From Streptomyces sp. PTY087I2 (GTDB taxonomy: Bacteria; Actinomycetota; Actinomycetes; Streptomycetales; Streptomycetaceae), in assembly GCF_001687325.1 (NCBI RefSeq), contig NZ_LZRD01000005.1, positions 258,737-322,736 on the forward strand: DNA of 64,000 nt. Direction: 5' to 3'. Positions 17,475 to 27,673 of this stretch are shown here, in pieces. A program made the position numbers and the translations under genes. Numbering within the stretch: position 1 is the stretch's first letter; every line of letters begins with the position of its first letter. The notes beneath the pieces are model-generated. The model saw only the letters and a list, made by a program, of their open reading frames with translations, ran no database searches and was not told the origin of the DNA.

Positions 17475-18643
17475 GCGCTCGCACCGATCGCCGGGGCGGT
17501 CACGCCGCTGGTCGCCTCGGCGGCGACCGCCATGAACTGCCGGACACTGCTGGTCCACCGGAACGCGGCGGCCCGCTCCCGGGCCGCCTTGCCCATCGCC
17601 TCGCGCCGCTCGTCGTCCAGGGCGAGCGCGCACCAGGCCGCGGCGAAGGAGGACGCGCCTTGGGCGAGGATGCCCGTGACCCCGTCCTCGACGGAGTCGC
17701 GCAGCCCCGGCACGTCGAAGCCCAGGGTCGGGGTGGAGCGCGCGCCGGCCTCCGTGACGACCAGCCCCCACCCCTCCACGGCCGCCGGATGCAGCAGCAT
17801 CCACGACGCGCAGAGCAGCCGGTGCTTCTCCGCCTCGGTCACATGGCCGGCGAACTCCACGCCGGGACCGGCGAGCCGCTCCAGACGGGCCCGCTCGGGG
17901 CCGTCGCCGACGATGACGAGCCGGCCGCCGGTGACCGGCCTGACCCGCTCCCACAGCTGGAGCAGCAGATCGATGCGCTTGTAGTCGACGAGCCGGCCCA
18001 GCGCCACGAACAGCGGGGTCTCGGACCGGTCGCCCTGCGGGCTCGGCTCCTCGACGCCGTTGTTCACCACCCTGATCCGGTGGCCGGGCACGCCCAGGTC
18101 CCGCAGGGCGCCCGCCGTGGACGGGGACACCGCGATCATCAGGTGGTCGCGGTAGGCCCGGGACAGGGCCCAGTGCTCCAGCCGCCGTCCGGCCCGCGCC
18201 ACCGGCAGGGGGAACCGCATGTCCCACAGGTCGGTGTGCACATGGTTGACGAGGCACACGGTGGGCCCGCGGTGCCAGAGGGGGGCCAGGTACGGCATGC
18301 CGTTGCAGACCTCGACCAGCAGGTCGCAGTCGCCGACCTGCCGGGCGAAGGCGGACCGCGCGCCGAGGTAGTGACCCAGGGTGCCGCCCGCCGAGACGAC
18401 TCGGTAGGGCCTGCGCGCGGCCTGCCCGCCGCACAGAAGGGTGACGTCGTGGCCCAGCTCGGTGAGGCCCGATGCGAGCCGGTCGATCAGCAGCTCGGAG
18501 CCGCCGGCGGCCGGGTTGCCCAGGTCGCGGTGGGCGAGGAAGACGATGCGTCGCGGGGCCGAGGAGACCCGGGAGGAGGACGCCGGGCCCTGACCCTGGC
18601 GCCTGACTGCATCGAGCAGTGGGGGAGGTACGTGCTGGGGCAT
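17471..18643 (-). CDS. GT-B family glycosyltransferase (GT4-like)
   Basis: 390 residues from ATG 18643, preceded by GGAG six bases upstream; the longer open frame to 18883 runs through a pyrimidine-rich leader and is not coding-like. N-terminal Rossmann half: RRIVFLAHRDLGNPAAGGSELLIDRLASGL. C-terminal nucleotide-sugar half: FVALGRLVDYKRIDLLLQLW, IVGDGPERARLERL and HPAAVEGWGLVVTEAGARSTPTLGFDVPGLRDSV with the GT4 Glu. It is predicted to be cytoplasmic, adding a sugar to a lipid-linked or soluble acceptor. It is the first gene of the coupled leftward run that ends at 8487. Confidence 0.93.
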   Translation of the reverse strand: MPQHVPPPLLDAVRRQGQGPASSSRVSSAPRRIVFLAHRDLGNPAAGGSELLIDRLASGLTELGHDVTLLCGGQAARRPYRVVSAGGTLGHYLGARSAFARQVGDCDLLVEVCNGMPYLAPLWHRGPTVCLVNHVHTDLWDMRFPLPVARAGRRLEHWALSRAYRDHLMIAVSPSTAGALRDLGVPGHRIRVVNNGVEEPSPQGDRSETPLFVALGRLVDYKRIDLLLQLWERVRPVTGGRLVIVGDGPERARLERLAGPGVEFAGHVTEAEKHRLLCASWMLLHPAAVEGWGLVVTEAGARSTPTLGFDVPGLRDSVEDGVTGILAQGASSFAAAWCALALDDERREAMGKAARERAAAFRWTSSVRQFMAVAAEATSGVTAPAIGASA

Positions 18644-18928
18644 GAGCGCTCCAACTCGGCTCGGGGTGCGGGAACTCGCGGATGAGCGGAAGAAAGAGGG
18701 GGGAGAGGGTATCCGCGGACGGGAGGGAAGACGGGAGAGGACGGAGAGGGGACGAGAGGGGCGAGAGGGTAGGGGAGGGGACGGGAACGGGGCGTACGGG
18801 GCGGGGCAGGGATCGCGAATGATGTGACGGAAAAGGAAAGACCGGGGGGCCGTGCTCTGGTGGGGATAGACAGTTTTGGGCACGGGTTACCGCCCGGCTA
18901 CTCACCGGAGCAACAACTTGCGGGTAAC

Positions 18929-19912
18929 TCAGGTGTGCGTACTCGTCATCATGTGAGTGTTCTGGGCCTCCGGGGCCTCCCGGCGCCCCCGGACGACGAG
19001 GACGACCCCCACCACCGTGAGTACGAGCCCGAGCCCGGCCGCTCCCATCGGCGCGGTCTCGCCGAGCATCGCCAGCCGCTTGCTGTCCGCCGACGCCAGG
19101 GAGACCTGCTTCTTCTGCGTCGCCTCGGTGAACTCGACCCGCCTGCTCTCCAGCAGCACCACGGCGTCCCTCTTCGAACCAGGCGCGCGCAGCGTCTTCC
19201 TCGGGCCGATCGCCGCGTTGATGATGCGGCCGGTGCGCTTGTCCACGACCAGCTCGATGCCGCTGTTGGAATACCACTCCTCGGCCAGCACCTGGGGCGT
19301 CTTCTTCCGGCCCACGAGGACCCCGGGCACCTGACGCACCCCGGTCCTCGTCGGCTCGACCTCGCCCTTGAAGAGGTAGCCGGCGTAGCCCTGGATCTTC
19401 TTCTCACCCTCGAAGGAGAGCCGCACCACACCGCCGAGCGTGCTGTCCCACCAGCGGTAGGCGCGCTTCTCGACGTCGAAGGGGAACTTGAGGTACGCCT
19501 CCCCGTCGAACGTCGGGGACTCCTCGCAGCAGTGCACCGGCTCGTTGGTGGTGCGGTCGGTCACCCAGCGCTCCAGCGTCCACTGAAGGGCGTCACGGGG
19601 ATCGGACGCGGGCAGCGTCTTGTCGTGGTCGACGGACGTGGACACGTCCCAGACGGCGTTGCCGCTCTTCTCGCTGTCGGCCACGTCCCCGCGCACCTGC
19701 CGGGTGATCGTGATCGTCTCGTCGTCGACCGTCTCCACCTTGCCGGTGTCGAAATAGCTGCCGGTACCGGTGAACACGGTGGTCGTGTCGGTGTCTATGG
19801 GGGTGCGCTTGGCATGCGGCTGGACATACCAGACGAGCAGTGGCGCGAGGACGAGCAGAAAGACCCCCGCCCCCAGCAGAACGAGCGAGAGGGGTGAAGC
19901 ATTGCGGCGCAT
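18929..19912 (-). CDS. DUF3068 (PorA-like) membrane protein
   Basis: 327 residues; AGGAG lies seven bases before the ATG. One hydrophobic segment near the N-terminus (about residues 8-28), a long extracytoplasmic domain with a Cys pair (VHCCEES), and a second membrane segment near the C-terminus (GLGLVLTVVGVVLVV). The segments TGSYFDTGKVETVDDETITITRQVRGD and YAGYLFKGEVEP match the DUF3068 family, also annotated PorA in actinomycetes. Its function is not established. It lies just upstream of the glycosyltransferase cluster on the same strand, separated by a 285-base purine-biased spacer. Confidence 0.87.
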   Translation of the reverse strand: MRRNASPLSLVLLGAGVFLLVLAPLLVWYVQPHAKRTPIDTDTTTVFTGTGSYFDTGKVETVDDETITITRQVRGDVADSEKSGNAVWDVSTSVDHDKTLPASDPRDALQWTLERWVTDRTTNEPVHCCEESPTFDGEAYLKFPFDVEKRAYRWWDSTLGGVVRLSFEGEKKIQGYAGYLFKGEVEPTRTGVRQVPGVLVGRKKTPQVLAEEWYSNSGIELVVDKRTGRIINAAIGPRKTLRAPGSKRDAVVLLESRRVEFTEATQKKQVSLASADSKRLAMLGETAPMGAAGLGLVLTVVGVVLVVRGRREAPEAQNTHMMTSTHT

Positions 19913-20097
19913 CCGGGCACTCCTGGGTCGAAATCTCTTCGCGGAGGTGCACGGGCCCCGGGCCGGTCAGCCCTTGATTGGCGTGAACAGTAGGCAGGGC
20001 CTTGACGAGATGTCAATGACCTGTCGACACTGTGTGCGAGCCGGAGGGGCCCGGCTCACGGGGTGGGGATCGCCTCCAGCAAGGAGCTGACCCGACT

Positions 20098-20250
20098 ATG
20101 CGCAGACTCATCGCCGCTCTTTCCACCGCCGTGGTGGCAGCAGCGCTCGCCGTGGGTGCGGCGGTCGGTGTCGTGGCACTGCTCGACGCCACCCCCGACC
20201 AGCCCAATACGCCACTGATCAGCTACAACACCGCCCCGGCGGCTCCATGA
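20098..20250 (+). CDS. Small membrane peptide coupled to PucR regulator
   Basis: 50 residues. The ATG at 20098 has an AAGGAG box eleven bases upstream. The peptide is one hydrophobic helix (LIAALSTAVVAAALAVGAAVGVVALL) plus a short polar tail rich in Pro/Asn. Its stop overlaps the next gene's ATG (ATGA), so the two are very likely co-translated. The family is not recognised; an exported or membrane-inserted micro-protein is the best reading. Confidence 0.7.
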   Translation: MRRLIAALSTAVVAAALAVGAAVGVVALLDATPDQPNTPLISYNTAPAAP

Positions 20251-21452
20251 CGCGCACGGCCTGGCAGGAGGTGCCCCGGACCCAGCTGGACCGGTTCGCC
20301 ACCGTCGCCCTGTCCGAGGCCCCGGAGCTCGCCCAGACGATCCTGCACGCGATCCGCCGGGACTACCCCTACCTCCACCTGGTCGAGGACGAGTCCGGGG
20401 AGCCGCTGGCCCTGGTCGGCATCCGCCGCGCCATCGAGGGCTTCGTCCACAACCTCACCTCCGGCACGCACCCCCGGGTGCCGCCGGAGATGTTCCAGGA
20501 GTTCGGCCGGGGCGAGGGCCTGGAGGGCCGCAGCCTCGACTCGCTCCAGGCCATCTACCGCTTCGGCGTCCGGCTCACCTGGCGCAGGCTCGCCGAGATC
20601 GGCCAGCAGGTCGACATCCCGGCGCCCGCCATGTACGAGCTGGCCGAATCGGGATTCGAGTATCTGGACGGACTCGTGGAACAGTCGGTACGGGGCTACG
20701 CCGAGGCGGCGGCCCGGCGCGCCAGCGAACGCCTCCGCCTCCAGCGCCAGCTGATCGAGATGCTCCTCATGGAGCACCGCGCCGAATCGACCCGGACGCT
20801 GGCCGAGCGGGCCGCCCGCATCGGCTGGGAGCTTCCCGGGACGATCGCGGTGGGCGTCCTCATCCGCCCCGCCCGGGAAGCGGTGGCCCCGGCGGTCGGC
20901 CAGGGCATCCTGCTGGAGATGGAGAGCGAGCAGCCGCGCATCGTCATCCCGGACCCGGACACGGCGGGCCGCGCGGAGACCCTGCGACGGGCCACGGCGG
21001 GCTGGTCCGGGGCGATCGGCCCGGCGGTCCCGCTGGCCGCCGCCGCGACCTCGCTGCGCTGGGCGGAGACCGCGGTCCAGCTGATCAAGAAGGATCTGCT
21101 CCCGCAGGGCGAGGTGCTGCACTGCACCGAGCGCGTGGAGGAGCTGGTCCTGCTGCCGGCCCAGGAGCTGATCGACGCCTCCGCCCGCCGCTGTCTCGCC
21201 CCGCTGGACGGACTCAGTCCGACCCAGTCGCGGCGGCTGGCCGAGACCCTGCTCGCCTGGATCGAGACCCCCGGCGGCGCCCCCGAGGTGGCCGCCCGCC
21301 TCGGCGTCCACCCCCAGACGGCCCGCTACCGGCTGCGGCAGATCCGCGAGCTGTGGGGCGACGCCATCGACGAACCGGACCAGCGCTTCGAGATGCTGCT
21401 CGTGCTCCGCGCCCAGCGGCTGCGGGGCGAGCTGGCCCCGGCCCAGGGCTGA
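20247..21452 (+). CDS. PucR/CdaR-type transcriptional regulator
   Basis: 401 residues. The N-terminal two-thirds contain a helical sensor region (DSLQAIYRFGVRLTWRRLAEIG) and a GGDEF-like central domain. The C-terminus has the PucR helix-turn-helix (LAETLLAWIETPGGAPEVAARLGVHPQTARYRLRQIRELWG). Such proteins respond to purines, sugars or amines and often control nearby catabolic genes. It converges on the SDR/ALDH/GlnA-like set across a strong terminator, so control of that set is possible but not shown. Its start is coupled to the 50-residue membrane peptide. Confidence 0.92.
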   Translation: MTRTAWQEVPRTQLDRFATVALSEAPELAQTILHAIRRDYPYLHLVEDESGEPLALVGIRRAIEGFVHNLTSGTHPRVPPEMFQEFGRGEGLEGRSLDSLQAIYRFGVRLTWRRLAEIGQQVDIPAPAMYELAESGFEYLDGLVEQSVRGYAEAAARRASERLRLQRQLIEMLLMEHRAESTRTLAERAARIGWELPGTIAVGVLIRPAREAVAPAVGQGILLEMESEQPRIVIPDPDTAGRAETLRRATAGWSGAIGPAVPLAAAATSLRWAETAVQLIKKDLLPQGEVLHCTERVEELVLLPAQELIDASARRCLAPLDGLSPTQSRRLAETLLAWIETPGGAPEVAARLGVHPQTARYRLRQIRELWGDAIDEPDQRFEMLLVLRAQRLRGELAPAQG

Positions 21453-21512
21453 GGCCGAAAGCCGACGCGGCCCGCACGTCCGAGGACGTGTGGGCCGCGT
21501 CGGCTTTCGGCC
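21453..21512. terminator. Bidirectional hairpin terminator
   Basis: An inverted repeat with 28-base arms (21453-21480 and 21485-21512), a single wobble position and a four-base CGAG loop. It lies exactly between the convergent PucR gene and SDR gene, each ending within a few bases of it. There is no clear T tract, as usual in streptomycetes. Confidence 0.85.
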
Positions 21513-21515
21513 GTT

Positions 21516-22301
21516 CTAGACCGGGGTGACGTACGCCCCGGCGATCCCGCCGTCGACCAGGAAGTCCGTGGCGTTCACGAACGAGGAGTCGTCGCTCGCC
21601 AGGAACGCCACGGCCGCGGCGATCTCCGTCGGCTCGGCGAACCGCCCGAGCGGGATGTGGATCAGCCGCCGGGCGGCCCGCTCCGGGTCCTTGGCGAACA
21701 GCTCCTGGAGCAGCGGGGTGTTGACCGGCCCCGGGCAGAGCGCGTTGACGCGGATGCCGTCGCGCGCGAACTGCACCCCCAGCTCGCGCGACATCGCCAG
21801 CACCCCGCCCTTGGACGCGGTGTACGAGATCTGCGAGGTGGCCGCGCCCATCCGGGCCACGAACGAGGCCGTGTTGATGATGGAGCCCCTGCCCTGCGCG
21901 CGCATGTAGGGGATGGCCGCCTTGCAGCAGAGGTAGACCGAGGTCAGATTGACCTCCTGCACCCGCTTCCACGCCTCCAGACCGGTGTCCAGGATGGAGT
22001 CGTCGTCGGGCGGGGAGATCCCGGCGTTGTTGAACGCGATGTCGACCGAACCGTAGGTGTCGTGGGCGGCCTTGAAGAGGGCGTCCACCTCTTCGGCGTC
22101 GGTCACGTCGGTACGGACGAAGAGCCCGGCGGCCTCCTCGGCGGCGGCCTTGCCACGCTCCTCGTCCACATCGGCGCAGACGACATGGGCGCCCTCGGCG
22201 GCCAGCCGCCGCACGGTGGCCAGACCGATGCCGCTGCCGGCTCCGGTGACGACGGCGGTGCGGCCGACCAGGCGGCGGCAGACAGGGGAAGTGTCGGTCA
22301 T
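21516..22301 (-). CDS. Short-chain dehydrogenase/reductase
   Basis: 261 residues from ATG 22301. Classical SDR signatures: cofactor motif TGAGSGIG, NNAG in FNNAGISP, active-site Tyr-Lys in YTASK, a Ser in NTASFVA, and PGPVNTP. An acidic residue after the second strand (CADVDEE) suggests preference for NAD. It is the last gene of a leftward trio with an aldehyde dehydrogenase and a GlnA-like ligase, pointing to oxidation of an alcohol or amine-derived intermediate. The specific substrate is not readable. Confidence 0.92.
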   Translation of the reverse strand: MTDTSPVCRRLVGRTAVVTGAGSGIGLATVRRLAAEGAHVVCADVDEERGKAAAEEAAGLFVRTDVTDAEEVDALFKAAHDTYGSVDIAFNNAGISPPDDDSILDTGLEAWKRVQEVNLTSVYLCCKAAIPYMRAQGRGSIINTASFVARMGAATSQISYTASKGGVLAMSRELGVQFARDGIRVNALCPGPVNTPLLQELFAKDPERAARRLIHIPLGRFAEPTEIAAAVAFLASDDSSFVNATDFLVDGGIAGAYVTPV

Positions 22302-22306
22302 GGTGC

Positions 22307-23689
22307 TCAGGCCTCCGTGCTGATGAAGACGTTCTTGGTTTCGGTGAAGGCGGCCAGGGCGTCCGGGCCGAGCTCGCGGCCCAGACCCGACTGCTTGAAG
22401 CCGCCGAAGGGGGTCGAATAGCGCACGCTGGAGTGCGAGTTGACGGAGAGGTTGCCCGCCCGCAGCCCCTGGCTCACACGCAGCGCACGGCCCACGTCCC
22501 GGGTCCAGACCGAGCCGGCGAGCCCGTAGTCCGTGGCGTTGGCCAGCCGCAGCGCGTCCGCCTCGTCCTCGAACGGCAGCACCACCGCCACCGGCCCGAA
22601 GACCTCCTCCACGGCCACCGGGGCGTCGGGCGCGACCCCGGCGAGGACGGTCGGCGGATACCAGAACCCGGGCCCCTCGGGCGCCTTGCCGAGCATCGCC
22701 CGTACGCCGTCGGCCTCCCGGCCGCCGTCCACGAGCCCCCGGACCCGGTCCCGCTGGACGGCCGAGATCAGCGGCCCCATCTGCGTCTTCTCGTCGGCCG
22801 GGTCGCCCACCACCACGGCGGACACGGCCGGTACGAGGGCTTCGAGGAACCGGTCGTACACGGACCGCTCGACCAGGATCCGGGTCCGGGCACAGCAGTC
22901 CTGACCGGCGTTGTCCAGGAAGGACATCGGGGCGGATGCCGCCGCGGCCTCCACATCGGCGTCGGCGAAGACGACGTTGGGGCTCTTGCCGCCCAGCTCC
23001 AGGGTGAGCCGCTTCACGCGCTCGGCGCAGCGGGTCATGATGGACTTGCCGGTCCGGGTGGAGCCGGTGAAGACGATCTTCGCGACGCCCGGGTGCTCGA
23101 CCAGCGCGCTCCCGGCCACCGGGCCCTCGCCGGGCAGCACCTGGAAGAGCCCCTCGGGAAGGCCTGCCTCCAGGGCGAGTTCGGCCAGTCGCAGAGCGGT
23201 CAGCGGGGTCGTCTCGGCGGGCTTGAGGAGAACGGCGTTGCCCGCCGCGAGGGCCGGGGCGAGACCCCAGGCGGCGATCGGCATGGGGAAGTTCCACGGG
23301 GCGATGACCCCGACGACGCCCAGCGGCTCCAGCACCGTGAAGTCGATGCCGCCCGCCACGGGGATCTGCCGCCCCAGCAGCCGTTCGGCCCCGCCCGCGC
23401 TGTAGTCGAGCAGATCGCGGACGTTGCCCGCCTCCCACCGGGCGTTCCCGATGGTGTGACCGGCCTCCCGGACCTCCAACTGCGCGAGTTCCTCGATGTG
23501 TTCGTCGACGACGACGGCGAAGCGGCGCAGCAGCCGGGCCCGGTCGGCGGGCGCGGCGGCGGCCCAGGAGCGCTGGGCGGCGGTGGCGCGGACGACGGCG
23601 GCGTCCACATCGGCGGCGGAGGCGGCGGGGACGGTGGCGATGACCTCGGCGGTCGCCGGGTTGAGGACGTCCAGGGTGGGGTGTGACAC
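22307..23689 (-). CDS. Aldehyde dehydrogenase (PuuC-like)
   Basis: 460 residues, a little shorter than typical ALDHs. Motifs: [32 protein letters not shown], the cofactor loop [12 protein letters not shown], general-base Glu in [13 protein letters not shown], catalytic Cys in [11 protein letters not shown], and the C-terminal [18 protein letters not shown]. It should oxidise an aldehyde to an acid with NAD(P). Five bases separate it from the SDR and thirty from the GlnA-like gene. By analogy with the Puu pathway it would oxidise a gamma-glutamylated amino-aldehyde (inference). Confidence 0.93.
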   Translation of the reverse strand: MSHPTLDVLNPATAEVIATVPAASAADVDAAVVRATAAQRSWAAAAPADRARLLRRFAVVVDEHIEELAQLEVREAGHTIGNARWEAGNVRDLLDYSAGGAERLLGRQIPVAGGIDFTVLEPLGVVGVIAPWNFPMPIAAWGLAPALAAGNAVLLKPAETTPLTALRLAELALEAGLPEGLFQVLPGEGPVAGSALVEHPGVAKIVFTGSTRTGKSIMTRCAERVKRLTLELGGKSPNVVFADADVEAAAASAPMSFLDNAGQDCCARTRILVERSVYDRFLEALVPAVSAVVVGDPADEKTQMGPLISAVQRDRVRGLVDGGREADGVRAMLGKAPEGPGFWYPPTVLAGVAPDAPVAVEEVFGPVAVVLPFEDEADALRLANATDYGLAGSVWTRDVGRALRVSQGLRAGNLSVNSHSSVRYSTPFGGFKQSGLGRELGPDALAAFTETKNVFISTEA

Positions 23690-23719
23690 GTACGGACCTC
23701 GATCGGGAAGCAGGGGTGG

Positions 23720-25084
23720 TCAGAGACGTTCGAAGGAGCGGCGCAGCTCCCAGTCGGTCACCGCGGAGTCGTACGCGGCCAGTTCGACCCGGGCCATGTT
23801 CAGGTAGTGCGCGACGACCTCCTCGCCGAACGCCTCCTTGGCGATCGGGCTGGCCTCCCACAGTTCGGCGGCCTCCCGCAGCGTCGTCGGCACCTGGTCG
23901 TAATCGGCGGTGTAGGCGTTGCCCGTACAGACCTCGGGCAGCGGCAGCCGGTGCTCGACCCCGTACAGTCCGGCGGCGACCAGTCCGGCGACGGCCAGAT
24001 GCGGATTGACGTCGCCGCCGGGCAGCCGGTTCTCGAACCGCATCGAGCGCCCGTGGCCGACGACCCGCAGGGCGCAGGTGCGGTTGTCGACACCCCAGGC
24101 GACGGCGGTGGGGGCGAAGGAGCCGGGCTGGAAGCGTTTGTAGGAGTTGATGTTGGGGGCGTAGAGGAGGGAGAAGTCCCGCAGGGCGGCGAGCTGTCCG
24201 GCCAGGAAGTGGCGCATCACCTCGGACATGCCGTCCGGGCCTTCGCCCGCCATCACGTTCTCGCCGTCCGCGTCGGTCAGCGAGAGGTGGATGTGGCAGG
24301 AGTTGCCCTCGCGCTCGTCGTACTTGGCCATGAACGTCAGCGCGACGCCCTCCTGGGCCGCGATCTCCTTGGCGCCCGTCTTGTAGACGGCGTGCTGGTC
24401 GCAGGTGGTGAGCGCGTCGTCGTAACGGAAGACGATCTCGTGCTGGCCGGGATTGCACTCGCCCTTGGCGGACTCGACGGTCAGCCCCGCCCCCTGCATC
24501 TCGTTGCGGATGCGGCGCAGCAGCGGCTCGATGCGGCCGGTGCCGAGGATCGAGTAGTCGATGTTGTACTGGTTGGCCGGGGTCAGCCCGCGGTAGTCGC
24601 GGTCCCAGGCCTCCTCGTAACTGTCCCGGAAGACGATGAACTCCAGCTCCGTGCCCACCTGGGCCGTCCAGCCGCGCTCCGCCAGCCGGTCGAGCTGGCG
24701 GCGCAGGATCTGACGCGGCGCGGCGACCACCGGACTGCCGTCGTGCCAGGCGAGATCCGCGATGAGAAGCGCGGTCCCCTCGTGCCAGGGGACGGGGCGC
24801 AGGGTCGCGGGGTCGGGGACCATGCCGAAGTCGCCGTAGCCGTTCTCCCACGAGGACATCGCGTAACCGTCGACCGTCCGCATCTCGGTGTCCACGGCCA
24901 GGAGATAGTTGCAGCCCTCGGTGCCGTGCTCCAGCACCTCGTCGAGGAAGAACCCGGCCGCGAACCGCTTGCCCTGAAGCCGGCCCTGCATGTCGGGGAA
25001 GGCCAGCACCACGGTGTCTATCGACCCGTCCGCGACCCGGGAGCGGAGCTCGTCGACGCCGAGCGGGGGTGTGCGGTCTGCCAC
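23720..25084 (-). CDS. Glutamine-synthetase-like gamma-glutamyl-amine ligase
   Basis: 454 residues from a GTG at 25084 with AAGGAGG six bases upstream. Glutamine-synthetase fold signatures: GTELEFIVF (metal Glu), SAKGECNPGQHEIVF, NSCHIHLSL (metal His), the NINSYKRFQPGSFAP loop, and RFENRLPGGDVNPHLAVAGLVAAGLYG. The usual GlnA adenylylation-site tyrosine region is not conserved. In streptomycetes such paralogues (GlnA3, GlnA4) glutamylate polyamines or ethanolamine rather than ammonia. The neighbours here (ALDH, EutP-like permease, gamma-glutamyl hydrolase) support that role. Which amine is used cannot be told from sequence; an ethanolamine (GlnA4-like) role is my preferred guess. Confidence 0.9.
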   Translation of the reverse strand: MADRTPPLGVDELRSRVADGSIDTVVLAFPDMQGRLQGKRFAAGFFLDEVLEHGTEGCNYLLAVDTEMRTVDGYAMSSWENGYGDFGMVPDPATLRPVPWHEGTALLIADLAWHDGSPVVAAPRQILRRQLDRLAERGWTAQVGTELEFIVFRDSYEEAWDRDYRGLTPANQYNIDYSILGTGRIEPLLRRIRNEMQGAGLTVESAKGECNPGQHEIVFRYDDALTTCDQHAVYKTGAKEIAAQEGVALTFMAKYDEREGNSCHIHLSLTDADGENVMAGEGPDGMSEVMRHFLAGQLAALRDFSLLYAPNINSYKRFQPGSFAPTAVAWGVDNRTCALRVVGHGRSMRFENRLPGGDVNPHLAVAGLVAAGLYGVEHRLPLPEVCTGNAYTADYDQVPTTLREAAELWEASPIAKEAFGEEVVAHYLNMARVELAAYDSAVTDWELRRSFERL

Positions 25085-25113
25085 GGGATGCCTCCTTGGG
25101 GGAACCGGGAGGC

Positions 25114-25137
25114 ATAAGGTATGACAGGAAACCATTG
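25114..25137. promoter_or_regulatory. Operator-like element, ATAAGGT-N10-ACCATTG
   Basis: It lies in the 73-base divergent spacer between the GlnA-like gene and the GntR gene. It has the same architecture, arms and ten-base spacer as the element at 26071-26094: the left arms agree at 5 of 7 positions and the right arms at 6 of 7. It is a candidate site for the GntR regulator, controlling both directions. Confidence 0.5.
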
Positions 25138-25157
25138 CTTGGGAAGGGGATCCGCCA

Positions 25158-25955
25158 GTGGCCACCAGCGGAAGAGCGGACGACACCCGTCCGGCGGCAC
25201 GGGCAGGGGAGACGGAAGGGGCCGCGGGCGGCGCGGGCGAGCCCGCGCCCGGCCCGCTGGACTCCGTGCTGCGCCCGGTCCGCGCGGGCAACGGCTTCGA
25301 GGAGGCGCTCGAACAGGTCCTCCAGCTCCTGCGCCTCGGCCTCGTACCCCCGGGCGAACGCCTGCCCTCCGAGCGCGAGTTGTCCCAGCACCTGCGGATC
25401 AGCAGGGTGACGCTGCGCGAGGTCCTCAAGGTCCTCCAGGACCAGAACATGGTCGAGAGCCGCCGCGGCCGCTACGGAGGCACGTTCGTCCTGCCGCGCA
25501 CCGCCGCCCCCGACGACAGCGACGAACTGCGCCGCCGCATCGCCGCCGTCGACGTCGAGGACACCCTGCGCTTCCGCGAGGTGCTGGAGGCCGGAGCCGC
25601 GGGCCTGTGCGCCGAAGGGCTCACGGCCGACGGCGAGGACCGGCTACGGGGAGCGCTCGACGCCACCCAGGGCGCCCGGCTGGAGGACTACCGCCGCCAG
25701 GACACCCTGCTCCACCTCACCCTCGCCGAACTCTCCGGCTCCCGCACGCTCGCCGCCCAGTACGCCGCCGTCCGGGCCACCCTCAACGAACTGCTCGACG
25801 GCATCCCGCTCCTGGTGCGCAACCTGGAGCACTCCCAGCAGCAGCACGCGGCCGTCGTCGAGGCGGTCCTCGACCGGGACCCGGAGGCGGCGCGCGACAT
25901 GATGCGCGAACACTGCGGCGGCACGGCGGCCCTGCTGCGCGGCTTCCTCTCCTGA
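25158..25955 (+). CDS. GntR-family regulator with FCD domain
   Basis: 265 residues from a GTG at 25158. A variable head of about 45 residues is followed by a GntR winged helix (LGLVPPGERLPSERELSQHLRISRVTLREVLKVLQDQNMVESRRGRYGGTFV) and an FCD domain (RFREVLEAGAAGLC ... RQDTLLHLTLAELSG ... SQQQHAAVVEAVL) whose Asp/His positions fit the metal-dependent ligand pocket. It is transcribed divergently from the GlnA-like gene and sits just before the permease, so it is the obvious local regulator of amine uptake and glutamylation. Confidence 0.93.
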   Translation: MATSGRADDTRPAARAGETEGAAGGAGEPAPGPLDSVLRPVRAGNGFEEALEQVLQLLRLGLVPPGERLPSERELSQHLRISRVTLREVLKVLQDQNMVESRRGRYGGTFVLPRTAAPDDSDELRRRIAAVDVEDTLRFREVLEAGAAGLCAEGLTADGEDRLRGALDATQGARLEDYRRQDTLLHLTLAELSGSRTLAAQYAAVRATLNELLDGIPLLVRNLEHSQQQHAAVVEAVLDRDPEAARDMMREHCGGTAALLRGFLS

Positions 25956-26070
25956 GCCCGGGGCCGACGGAGCCCGGGATCGACGGGGACCCCGGGCCGG
26001 CGGCGGCCGGCGAGGCGAATCCGTAACCACTCTTTAACGCACGCCCCTTGCCAGGCGCCGCCACGTTCCA

Positions 26071-26094
26071 CAAAGGTGTGCCGACGAACCTTTG
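26071..26094. promoter_or_regulatory. Operator-like inverted repeat CAAAGGT-N10-ACCTTTG
   Basis: A perfect seven-base inverted repeat around ten bases, ending 47 bases before the permease ATG. A near-copy is found before the GlnA-like gene (25114-25137), which suggests a common regulator. Confidence 0.55.
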
Positions 26095-26141
26095 ATCGAA
26101 GCAGTTCCAACGATGACGTCGAGACACATCAGGAGCGCCTC

Positions 26142-27611
<1,470 letters not shown>

Positions 27612-27673
27612 GCACACCGGGCACCCCCCCGGCCGCCGACGCCATCCCCGACCGACCCGAAGGAGTACGTTCC

